Below, piece after piece: positions 27,846-35,243 of a stretch of DNA of 64,000 bases; position 1 is the first letter of the stretch; each line of letters opens with the position of its first letter. The translations under genes were made by a program, and so were the position numbers. This DNA is from Paenibacillus nuruki (lineage in GTDB: Bacteria; Bacillota; Bacilli; Paenibacillales; Paenibacillaceae). The stretch is taken from NCBI RefSeq assembly GCF_001721045.1, contig NZ_MDER01000002.1:1-64000 (forward strand), written 5' to 3'. Under the pieces are notes generated by a model that saw nothing but the letters and a program-made list of their open reading frames with translations, was not told the DNA's origin and searched no databases.

Positions 27846-29011
27846 CCAATGTCCGCTCCTTCACTCAATGAAATCCATACTAAACATTTATCATCATCAC
27901 GTTCTTGTGAAGATATTTCGTCAAAAAATACTTTTTCGATCTGTTGGGTATTAATATGATGACTGGATTTCAATTCATTGATCAAGAACTCTAACTGTAC
28001 ATCTTGATCTCCTTCAACCATTTCAAGTAAGCCATCTGTGTAGAGAACAAGATGAGCATCACCTTCATAAGTGAAGCTTTTGGATTCCGCATCAATACGA
28101 TCAAACAATCCTACAGGGAATGTCGTGGTAGATAATTTGGTCATCTGACCATCATCATGGAAAAAGAGTCCTGGTGGATGCCCTGCATTAACATAATCAA
28201 CACGTTTGTATTTGGTATCGACTACTAAATAAATCGCTGTGAAGTAATATTGCACTAACTGATTTTCGATATGCAATTGGTTAAAGCGTCTGTTCAGCTC
28301 TTGAATAACTTTTTCAGGTTCTACATAGGTAGTCACTGTATCCTTGAGTACCGAAGCGATAAACATGCAGAACAAAGAAGAAGAAATACCATGTCCCATC
28401 ATATCCAGTAGAATGACTCCATATCGACCTTCGCCTAATGGATACCATGCATAAAGATCTCCTGCTAATTCAAAAGAAGGCTTATATAAAGCTTCAATCT
28501 GAATATTGAGATCTTGAATAGGCACACTTAACACGGCATGTTGCACCTGACTAGCTAATTTCAACTCATCTTGAATACGTTGATCTCGCTCTTTGTGCCA
28601 ATCTTTCTCATGCTTAAGACGCAAAGCTAAGCGAATTCGCGCAAGCAATTCTACTTTATTGATCGGTTTAGTCACATAATCGACTGCTCCAGCATCTAAA
28701 GCTTCTGCTAATTTTTTGGAATCGCCTACAGCAGTAACCATAATAATCGGAATATCACGTAATTCATCATATTGTTGTACAATGCGGCAAGCTTCAATCC
28801 CATCCATTTCAGGCATCATCATATCTAAAAGAATGAGATCAATCTCATTTATTTTCGGTTTATTGACAACTCCCTCATCATTGATTCCCAGATGTCCAAA
28901 CATTTCGCGTGCTGAAGAGGAAGTCGTGATATTGGTATATTTTTCTCTTTTGAGAATTTCACGAATAATAATTACGTTAGTAGGGTTATCATCAACTATT
29001 AATATATGCAT
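27842..29011 (-). CDS. rsbY: Receiver-PP2C phosphatase (RsbY/RsbU-like)
   Basis: 389 residues. The N-terminal receiver (about 1-125, phospho-Asp in LILLDMMMPEMDG) is followed by a short coiled linker and a PP2C/SpoIIE phosphatase domain (about 165-385). Metal-binding residues are present: FELAGDLYAW, LLDMMGHGISS, LYTDGLLE and ERDDDKC. It should dephosphorylate RsbV-P when its receiver is phosphorylated, releasing SigB. First gene of the rsbY-rsbK-rsbM-hybrid kinase unit; a TATAAT lies about 85 bp upstream of ATG 29011. Confidence 0.85.
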   Translation of the reverse strand: MHILIVDDNPTNVIIIREILKREKYTNITTSSSAREMFGHLGINDEGVVNKPKINEIDLILLDMMMPEMDGIEACRIVQQYDELRDIPIIMVTAVGDSKKLAEALDAGAVDYVTKPINKVELLARIRLALRLKHEKDWHKERDQRIQDELKLASQVQHAVLSVPIQDLNIQIEALYKPSFELAGDLYAWYPLGEGRYGVILLDMMGHGISSSLFCMFIASVLKDTVTTYVEPEKVIQELNRRFNQLHIENQLVQYYFTAIYLVVDTKYKRVDYVNAGHPPGLFFHDDGQMTKLSTTTFPVGLFDRIDAESKSFTYEGDAHLVLYTDGLLEMVEGDQDVQLEFLINELKSSHHINTQQIEKVFFDEISSQERDDDKCLVWISLSEGADIG

Positions 29012-29137
29012 AATTTCTCCTTGTCGCTTTATTTCAGCTTTTAGACAAACACTGATCTAGCTTCATAAATAAAGTGCAATCTCTATTATAAATCAAATAC
29101 TGCTTTTCTCCAAAAGGAACCATATCAAAAATTCGTC

Positions 29138-29181
29138 AAAAAACCTTCAACTCTACTTTGAAAAGTAAAATTGAAGGTTGA
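29138..29181 (-). terminator. Terminator after the GSP17M/YflT-like gene
   Basis: Minus strand AACCTTCAA, an inner TACTTT/AAAGTA hairpin, then TTGAAGGTT and a T run. It insulates the upstream stress gene from rsbY. Confidence 0.85.
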
Positions 29182-29213
29182 TCGTTACTTATTTATATTT
29201 TGATACCATTTCT

Positions 29214-29570
29214 TTATGATTTACGATTGGCAATAACAAGCACTTTGCCCAAATCAAGTTCGCTCTCATAGAAATCAGCCTCTTCTTTCGTAAATCCCAT
29301 CGATGTGATTTTGGAGCGCAATTCGTCTCCACGTGAACGGAAAAAGTTAGCTACAGAATCGAACATTCCTTCTTCTTTCACACCCACTTCTTTGGCATTA
29401 GCTGTTTCAGCAATTTTTTCAGTAATATCTTTTTTATGGGCCAGTACGTAAATTTCTTCAAAGCTATATCCTGTTTTTTGTAAGTTTTTAGCTTCTTCTA
29501 CAGCCTGTACACCATTTTCAACTACTTTGGCATAAGCTTTGGAATTTGTTGAATTTGTAGAACTCATCAT
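29214..29570 (-). CDS. yflT: General stress protein 17M-like (YflT family)
   Basis: 118 residues, soluble alpha/beta domain ('AVEEAKNLQKTGYSFEEIYVLAH', 'SMGFTKEEADFYESELDLGKVLVIA'), as in heat-induced/GSP17M proteins. YflT is a sigma-B-controlled stress protein in B. subtilis. A sigma-B-like motif lies about 40 bp upstream. ATG 29570 follows AGGAGAG. Molecular role unknown. Confidence 0.85.
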   Translation of the reverse strand: MMSSTNSTNSKAYAKVVENGVQAVEEAKNLQKTGYSFEEIYVLAHKKDITEKIAETANAKEVGVKEEGMFDSVANFFRSRGDELRSKITSMGFTKEEADFYESELDLGKVLVIANRKS

Positions 29571-29607
29571 TCGCCACTCTCCTCAGTATACTTATGATTG
29601 AATAGTA

Positions 29608-29634
29608 TTAACCTTACTGAACATCAAATGAAAC
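29608..29634 (-). promoter_or_regulatory. Sigma-B-like promoter of the YflT-like gene
   Basis: Minus strand GTTTCA (29629-29634), 15-bp spacer, GGTTAA (29608-29613), ending 38 bp before the start codon. Confidence 0.5.
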
Positions 29635-29648
29635 ATACAAACAAGTAC

Positions 29649-30227
29649 TTATTCCGAAGTTGCATCAAATATATCTACGCTACGAAGAGCGCCTGTTTGC
29701 GAATCCGTGAACACTTTAAGAGCAGATAATCCATTGGTATAACCTTCTCCATCTTCCGCTGAAAAGTCAGGCTTGCCCAGTGCTTTTCTGATTTCGTCTC
29801 TACCTAGCGTTATCTTCTGACCATCCAGTGTGATTGTACCGACTTTGGCTGGCACACTGATATAAGTGATCCACTGATCTTGAAAACCAATATTTACATC
29901 TTGATATTGATATTCTTGATCGCCTAACTCATTTTCAACAATATGGAATGGTTTTCCTTTGATTCGCAGCACATCTTCTCTAGTATCTGCCAAAGAAATT
30001 CCATTCAACCGGCTATATTGTTCATCATAAACAGAGTCAGTCGTTGAATACACCGCAGTCGAAGCTGTTAACTTAGGTGTTGCTACTTCAGTATGAAATA
30101 CTGGTGTTGCTTCGTAATCAGCAGATTGTACAGTTGTAACTGCCTGTACTGGAGTAGCATCGGATACTTGAGCAGAACCGGAGTAAGGGGACAATATTCC
30201 AGCAAGTAACATCATGAGAGTAATCAT
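29649..30227 (-). CDS. Secreted protein of unknown function
   Basis: 192 residues. It has a short hydrophobic signal peptide (about 1-20, cleavage after SGSA), a Thr/Val-rich linker and a C-terminal domain (about 75-190) with two related halves: 'ISLADTREDVLRIKGKPFHI' and 'ITLGRDEIRKALGKPDFSAE'. This 'threshold-Gly-Lys-Pro' pattern recalls DUF4309/YjgB or SmpA-like folds, but I am not certain. ATG 30227 follows AAAGGGTGAG. It shares an upstream 11-mer with the DUF948 gene. Confidence 0.65.
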   Translation of the reverse strand: MITLMMLLAGILSPYSGSAQVSDATPVQAVTTVQSADYEATPVFHTEVATPKLTASTAVYSTTDSVYDEQYSRLNGISLADTREDVLRIKGKPFHIVENELGDQEYQYQDVNIGFQDQWITYISVPAKVGTITLDGQKITLGRDEIRKALGKPDFSAEDGEGYTNGLSALKVFTDSQTGALRSVDIFDATSE

Positions 30228-30289
30228 CGTCTCACCCTTTCTTACGGTATAAACTCTTGATACATATTTAGTGGTTATACCTTAATTAT

Positions 30290-30300
30290 TATCTGTCAAC
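30290..30300 (-). repeat. GTTGACAGATA motif, copy 1
   Basis: This 11-mer occurs on the minus strand 63 bp upstream of the secreted-protein gene and again at 30888-30898, 63 bp upstream of the DUF948 gene. It contains a -35-like TTGACA, but no good TATAAT lies at 17 bp in either copy. Confidence 0.45.
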
Positions 30301-30315
30301 GTGTCTGAATGTGGT

Positions 30316-30825
30316 TTATTTACGGTATCTTTGCCATACAGTAGCCGCTGTATCTACCCATTTCATCCAGTTGGTAGCATTTGCGTGGCTATATGTAGCT
30401 GAGTATGACTGCAATGTACGTTGTTGCGGTGTAGAAGCAGTCGCTTTATTGTTGACACCTGTTGGATTAGAAGCAACCGGCTTCGGTTTACTTTCACCAA
30501 TATGTTTAACTTTCTCGATCACTCGTAAAGACAAGTCTTTTGAAGATAAAGTTACATCGTTTAAGATTTCACCCAAGTTTTTAACAGTTTCCATTAACGG
30601 ATCAACTTGTTTTAACTTGTGCTCTACATCAACTGTAATATCATTAACGTTACGAATCGTTTGTTTCACTTCATACGTTAATTCCTCAATTGTTTTTTGT
30701 ACGTCTACCAAAGTAGAAGATACATTGTCTAACGATTTTGCAGCAGATTGAAGCACTTTAATAAGGAAAATAACGAGTGCTACAAATGCTAATGCGATAA
30801 CGGCTACACTAATTTCAATAATCAT
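30316..30825 (-). CDS. DUF948 family membrane protein (YtxG-like)
   Basis: 169 residues. One N-terminal membrane helix (about 3-25) is followed by a long coiled-coil region (about 30-115, 'SLDNVSSTLVDVQKTIEELT') and a Pro/Ala/Thr-rich tail. This is the DUF948 layout, as in the general-stress protein YtxG, which in B. subtilis is encoded with ytxH. ATG 30825 follows AGAGAGGGAA. Confidence 0.8.
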   Translation of the reverse strand: MIIEISVAVIALAFVALVIFLIKVLQSAAKSLDNVSSTLVDVQKTIEELTYEVKQTIRNVNDITVDVEHKLKQVDPLMETVKNLGEILNDVTLSSKDLSLRVIEKVKHIGESKPKPVASNPTGVNNKATASTPQQRTLQSYSATYSHANATNWMKWVDTAATVWQRYRK

Positions 30826-30887
30826 GGCATTCCCTCTCTTTTCTTCTCAATATGATTTGGTGTTACAAGGTGTTCTGGTAAAAATAG

Positions 30888-30898
30888 TATCTGTCAAC
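30888..30898 (-). repeat. GTTGACAGATA motif, copy 2
   Basis: Second copy of the 11-mer, 63 bp upstream of the DUF948 start and at the same distance as copy 1 from its gene. Rest of the 334-bp gap 30826-31159: the sigma-B-like motif listed separately and nothing else recognised. Confidence 0.45.
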
Positions 30899-30995
30899 AT
30901 TTCAAGATGTTACTCAATAACTACCCCTCAGTTTTACCACCGAAACATGAGAGCGTTATGAGCATCAAGATACGATTGCTTAAACAATGTAAATT

Positions 30996-31021
30996 GTTTC
31001 AAGCTAAAGTTTGTCGGTTAA
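30996..31021 (+). promoter_or_regulatory. Sigma-B-like promoter upstream of the DUF1328 gene
   Basis: GTTTCA (30996-31001), 14-bp spacer, GGTTAA (31016-31021), nearly identical to the motif before the YflT-like gene. It is about 140 bp before the ATG, so the leader would be long. Confidence 0.45.
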
Positions 31022-31159
31022 GATACAACTACCAACGACATCACAACATTGAGTCATCTCAGAGTAAACATACATATATACTCGATGGACGTCGTCTTAC
31101 GATTTATTTAAATCGTTATTTTATTATACTTAATATTTGAAAAGGAATGGTGATTACTT

Positions 31160-31324
31160 ATGTTGAAATGGTCCGTTATCTTACTTATCATCGCATTAGT
31201 AGCAGGTATTTTCGGATTCTTCGGAATTGTTGAAGCTGCTGCTTCTATTGCTAAAGTGTTGTTCTTTATCTTCTTGGTATTGTTCGTGATCAGCTTGTTC
31301 ACAGGCAGAAAACGAAGCTTCTAA
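31160..31324 (+). CDS. DUF1328 small membrane protein (YtjA-like)
   Basis: 54 residues: MLKWSVILLI start, two membrane helices separated by 'GFFGIVEAAAS', basic end GRKRSF. This is the DUF1328/YtjA family, a short stress-associated membrane protein. ATG 31160 follows AAAGGAATGG. Lies downstream of a sigma-B-like motif and before a strong terminator. Confidence 0.88.
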   Translation: MLKWSVILLIIALVAGIFGFFGIVEAAASIAKVLFFIFLVLFVISLFTGRKRSF

Positions 31325-31362
31325 CATCATTGTAGAGGCTTAACTGAATACGATGATGTACC

Positions 31363-31398
31363 AAAAAACGCTTATCTCCTAGAGAGATAAGCGTTTTT
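31363..31398. terminator. Bidirectional terminator
   Basis: AAAAAACGCTTATCTC and AGAGATAAGCGTTTTTT make a nearly perfect 15-bp stem with T runs both ways, serving the rightward DUF1328 gene and the leftward YpmS-like gene. Confidence 0.92.
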
Positions 31399-31453
31399 TT
31401 ATCTTTTATCCAAACTATATTCTGTATACCTTATATGTAAGTGCCCGTAGCGA

Positions 31454-32050
31454 TTATCGCAGTAATAACTTGGGCAGACTCAGCAAGTTTAACTTGAATG
31501 ATACTTGAATATGATCTTGTGCAAATTCCATTTGATTCACATTGACGATAGCTGGGAAGTATTTGGTCAATGATATGGTAATCGGTTTGATCCAAGCTCC
31601 ACTAAAATCTCCATGTCGAACATGAGTGGCTTGATGATCTAGAACTAAGCGATTTTCTTCACGTTTGATATGAAAGTCTAGTAAGGCTCCAAAAGGAATT
31701 CCCCAATATGTCCCTCTTAGATCAGCAGTGACGTTCTGGTTATGCAATGTAAATTGTGCACCGGTCAGTTTGAGTCCCAAAGGAAATTCATGTTGGCGAT
31801 CTAGCAATTCTTGCTTTGCCAATTGATTGAATTCATCTTGTGAAATAGTGGTTTCTAGCTTTTTCGTTTCGACCATACTGATGATTTTGGCTGTGGTATC
31901 TACATCCGTATACTCCAAATTCAATGGACGCTCAGGTGCCGCAATCCAGTATAACGTTCCTGCTCCAATGATTAGTAATGCTATAATTCCACTTAATATG
32001 CAAATGATCCACAAACGGATACGAACCGCTTTAGAACGTGTAATGGACAT
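31454..32050 (-). CDS. YpmS-like membrane-anchored protein
   Basis: 198 residues. One N-terminal membrane helix (about 10-33), then a soluble extracytoplasmic domain with 'EFPLGLKLTGAQFTLHNQNV' and 'HVRHGDFSGAWIKPITIS' resembling YpmS (DUF2140). Function unknown. ATG 32050 follows AAAGGGGC; the in-frame TTG seven codons upstream overlaps this site and is unlikely. It lies 51 bp after the CDF transporter gene. Confidence 0.7.
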   Translation of the reverse strand: MSITRSKAVRIRLWIICILSGIIALLIIGAGTLYWIAAPERPLNLEYTDVDTTAKIISMVETKKLETTISQDEFNQLAKQELLDRQHEFPLGLKLTGAQFTLHNQNVTADLRGTYWGIPFGALLDFHIKREENRLVLDHQATHVRHGDFSGAWIKPITISLTKYFPAIVNVNQMEFAQDHIQVSFKLNLLSLPKLLLR

Positions 32051-32100
32051 ATAAGCTGCCCCTTTATCCAATATAATGGTGTAATTCTGGTAGGATGTAT

Positions 32101-32973
32101 TTATTTTATATTTTTGGGTTCCACATGAACATGAACATAGCGAATATTATGAACCTGTTCCATTTTGGCTTCAATTTCATCGGTAATATCATGACTTTCA
32201 ATAATGGTTAAGTCCGGTTGTACCTCAATAACGACATCAAGCAACGTCTGACTTCCATTTACACGAGCTTTGATATCTTTGATATGTTCTACCCCGTCGA
32301 TTGATTCAATCGTTTGACGTAAACCGGGCAATTCTTTTTCATCAAAGCCATCTGTTAAACGGTGCATCGATTCACTTAGAATTTCCCATGCTGTTTTGCA
32401 AATAATCAATCCTACTGCCAGAGCAGCCACAATATCTAACCACGGCATCCCAAATTGAGACCCAATAATTCCTACTGCTGCTCCTATACTAACCAGAGCA
32501 TCGGATAGATTGTCTTTAGCCGCCGCTTTGAGCGCTTGACTGCCTGTCTGCCGGGAAAGCTTGATATTATAACGATACACAAAATACATCACTACAGCAC
32601 ATAGTACAGCGACTCCTGCTGTCCATAATGCAGGGGATTCTTCTCGACCTGCAAATAAAGATTGTACTCCATCTACTAACACCTGCACTCCAACCATCGC
32701 CATAATAAATGAAGCGATCAGCGCGGCTACTGTCTCTGCACGAAAATGTCCATACGCATGATCAGAATCAGGCGGTTTTCTCGAAATCTTCAGCCCGATC
32801 AATACAGCTAATGAAGCTACAATATCAGTTAAATTGTTAAGACCATCTGCTTTGAGTGCGCTGGATAGAAAAAGATAGCCAATGGTCAATTTGAAAGAGG
32901 ATAAGATGAGATAACTGATAATGCTAACCCATGCCCCGCGTTCCCCTGCTTTAATATTCTGATATACATCAAC
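32101..32973 (-). CDS. Cation diffusion facilitator (metal exporter)
   Basis: 290 residues, six membrane segments plus a C-terminal ferredoxin-like cytoplasmic domain. Metal-site residues are visible: KADGLNNLTDI (TM2) and the TM5 equivalent 'KDNLSDALVS' (DxxxD), with 'DSDHAYGHFRAE' between. It is close to B. subtilis YdbO/YdfM-type CDF proteins; by motif Mn2+, Zn2+ or Fe2+ are candidates. I chose ATG 32973 with AGGGGGA upstream, against an in-frame start at 33033. An unusual repeat array lies 130-215 bp upstream. Confidence 0.9.
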   Translation of the reverse strand, partial: VDVYQNIKAGERGAWVSIISYLILSSFKLTIGYLFLSSALKADGLNNLTDIVASLAVLIGLKISRKPPDSDHAYGHFRAETVAALIASFIMAMVGVQVLVDGVQSLFAGREESPALWTAGVAVLCAVVMYFVYRYNIKLSRQTGSQALKAAAKDNLSDALVSIGAAVGIIGSQFGMPWLDIVAALAVGLIICKTAWEILSESMHRLTDGFDEKELPGLRQTIESIDGVEHIKDIKARVNGSQTLLDVVIEVQPDLTIIESHDITDEIEAKMEQVHNIRYVHVHVEPKNIK

Positions 32974-33102
32974 CATTTTGTTCCCCCTGCTATAAAAGTA
33001 AGCATTTGAAAATGCTGAGATTACACTGATCACAAATTTTACCTAGCTAGCCACAATGAGCGTCCGTTCATCTTATCAAATGAATGTATAGTGGGTCTAG
33101 AG

Positions 33103-33188
33103 AAACGTTGTAGGTTAGATCAAACGTTGTGAGACCAAGCAAATGTTGTATGACTGACGAAATCTTGTAACGATTGTCCAACATTTTT
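33103..33188 (-). repeat. Four phased direct repeats plus one inverted copy (period 19 bp)
   Basis: Plus-strand copies AAACGTTGTA (33103), AAACGTTGTG (33122), AAATGTTGTA (33141) and AAATCTTGTA (33160) start exactly 19 bp apart with 9-bp unrelated spacers. A fifth position in phase (33179) carries the reverse complement CAACATTT. The array ends just upstream of a TATACA-like -10 on the minus strand, so it may be a multi-site operator for the CDF gene. The binding protein is unknown. Confidence 0.6.
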
Positions 33189-33263
33189 GCCCACAGGAAA
33201 AATAAGCCGAATCATTTCGCATCTTTATCTACCTTTGCGAAATCATTCTGCTCTGGACACAAA

Positions 33264-33292
33264 TAAAAAAACGGCTCTCCGTAAAGAGCCGC
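33264..33292 (-). terminator. Terminator after the ABC-F gene
   Basis: Minus strand CGGCTCT, a short loop, AGAGCCG, then a run of seven T, 22 bp after the stop. Confidence 0.9.
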
Positions 33293-33313
33293 TGTTTCAC
33301 TCTAATCTTATAT

Positions 33314-34939
33314 TTACACTTGTACTGGATACATGCGTTCGCGCATTTCTTTAACTTCTTTATTTTCCAAATATTCATCATAGCTCATCATACGATCAAT
33401 CAGACCTGTTGGTGTGATCTCAATAATACGATTTGCAATCGTTTGGATAAACTGATGGTCATGAGAAGTAAGCATAATCGTACCATCGAAATCAGTCAAA
33501 CCATTGTTCAATGCTGTAATAGATTCCAAGTCCAAGTGATTGGTAGGCTCGTCTAATAGTAGAACGTTACCGCCCATCAACATCATACGAGATAGCATAC
33601 AACGTACTTTTTCTCCTCCAGACAAGACGTTTGCTTTTTTAAGCGCTTCGTCGCCTGAGAATAACATACGTCCTAAGAATCCACGTAGGAAAGATTCGTC
33701 TGGATCTTTAGAATACTGACGCAACCAGTCTACAAGTGAATCTTCTACGCCATCAAAGTAAGATGAGTTATCATTCGGGAAATACGCTTGAGACGTTGTA
33801 ATTCCCCATTGGAATGTACCAGCATCTGGCTCGATTTCACCCATTAACAATTGGAATAATGTTGTTTTTGGCAATCCGTTTGGACCTACCAAAGCAATTT
33901 TATCACCTTTGTTTACAGTGAAAGTCAAATTGTCGATGATTTTTTCACCATCGATTGATTTCGTCAAACCGTCAACTAACAATAACTGTTTACCTGCTTC
34001 ACGTTCACCTTTGAAGTTGATAAATGGATATTTACGGTTCGATGGACGAATATCATCCAAAGTGATTTTATCAAGCATTTTTTTACGAGAAGTCGCTTGT
34101 TTGGACTTCGATTTGTTCGCACTAAAGCGCAAGATAAAGGCTTGTAGTTCTTTAACTTTGTCTTCTTTTTTCTTATTCTGTTCACGACCCAATTGTAGCG
34201 CAAGCTGACTGGATTCGTACCAGAAGTCATAGTTACCTACATACATTTGGATTTTACCAAAGTCGATATCGGCAATATGTGTACATACAGTATTCAAGAA
34301 GTGACGATCATGACTGACTACGATAACAGTACCATCATAATCGGCCAAGAAATTTTCTAACCAGTGAATCGATTCGATATCCAAATGGTTGGTAGGCTCA
34401 TCCAGTAACAGGATATTCGGATGACCGAACAATGCTTGCGCCAGCAATACGCGAACTTTCTCGTTACCGCCAAGCTCTTTCATTAATTTGGATTGCATTT
34501 CAGTGTTGATATCCAGACCGTTTAGCATTTCTGCTGCTTCAGATTCTGCTTCCCAACCGTTCATTTCAGCGAATTCAGCTTCCAATTCGCCTGCACGCAT
34601 ACCATCTTCATCTGTAAAATCAGCTTTGGCATACAATGCATCTTTTTCTTTCATAATATCGTACAGACGCTTGTGACCCATCATTACAGTCTCTAGCACC
34701 GGAAATTCATCATACTCAGATTGGTTCTGTTTTAGAATAGCTAAACGTTCGCCCGGTGTAATATGGATTTCGCCTTGGTTAGGCTCAATCTCACCAGAAA
34801 GAATTTTTAAAAATGTAGACTTACCTGCACCATTCGCACCGATTAGACCATAGCAGTTACCCGGCGTGAACTTGATATTTACATCTTCAAAAAGCGCGCG
34901 CTTACCATAGCGAAGCGTGACACCTGTTGTATTGATCAT
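33314..34939 (-). CDS. ykpA: ABC-F family ATPase (YkpA type)
   Basis: 541 residues, two ABC cassettes without membrane segments. Cassette 1 has Walker A GANGAGKST and Walker B LLLDEPTNHLD; cassette 2 has LSGGEKVRCMLSRM and LLLDEPTNHLDLES. The second Walker A reads GPNGLPKTT instead of GPNGxGKTT, which is unusual. The linker region with RFSANKSKSKQATSRKK is typical of ABC-F. Such proteins act on the ribosome. ATG 34939 is preceded by AAGGATGG; a 110-residue upstream extension in frame has no homology and is rejected. Confidence 0.88.
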   Translation of the reverse strand: MINTTGVTLRYGKRALFEDVNIKFTPGNCYGLIGANGAGKSTFLKILSGEIEPNQGEIHITPGERLAILKQNQSEYDEFPVLETVMMGHKRLYDIMKEKDALYAKADFTDEDGMRAGELEAEFAEMNGWEAESEAAEMLNGLDINTEMQSKLMKELGGNEKVRVLLAQALFGHPNILLLDEPTNHLDIESIHWLENFLADYDGTVIVVSHDRHFLNTVCTHIADIDFGKIQMYVGNYDFWYESSQLALQLGREQNKKKEDKVKELQAFILRFSANKSKSKQATSRKKMLDKITLDDIRPSNRKYPFINFKGEREAGKQLLLVDGLTKSIDGEKIIDNLTFTVNKGDKIALVGPNGLPKTTLFQLLMGEIEPDAGTFQWGITTSQAYFPNDNSSYFDGVEDSLVDWLRQYSKDPDESFLRGFLGRMLFSGDEALKKANVLSGGEKVRCMLSRMMLMGGNVLLLDEPTNHLDLESITALNNGLTDFDGTIMLTSHDHQFIQTIANRIIEITPTGLIDRMMSYDEYLENKEVKEMRERMYPVQV

Positions 34940-35170
34940 GTATTCATTACCATCCTTATCGTTAGTGAAGTATTTGTTGTAGAACATGTTGACCTTCATG
35001 AAAATAAGCATCGCTGTTTTCATAAAATTGCCGATGGCAATAGTATACCACACAACACCATCTAATCGAACAGCAGTATTGAGGAAACTGGAAAAAAATA
35101 TGATCAACATTTTGGGATTGGATATATGATTTAAAATATAGAGCAGAGATGAGTTGTGATCTAGCAAAGT

Positions 35171-35205
35171 AAAAAACCGTTTAACTTTGGGTACGTTAAA
35201 CGGTT
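35171..35205 (-). terminator. Terminator after the NAPE-PLD-like gene
   Basis: Minus strand CCGTTTAAC, a 9-nt loop, GTTAAACGG, then T6. The whole stretch 34940-35243 between the two genes is AT-rich and holds only this terminator, a small palindrome (TTGCC-ATC-GGCAA at 35028-35040) and presumably the ykpA promoter, which I cannot place. Confidence 0.88.
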
Positions 35206-35243
35206 GAATGTGTAGATTTAGCGTATTGAAATAGATCCATGTA

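Noticed and set aside
30907-31140. 77-codon ORF on the plus strand
   Set aside because: No ribosome binding site, no recognisable protein; it covers the sigma-B-like promoter and leader of the DUF1328 gene.
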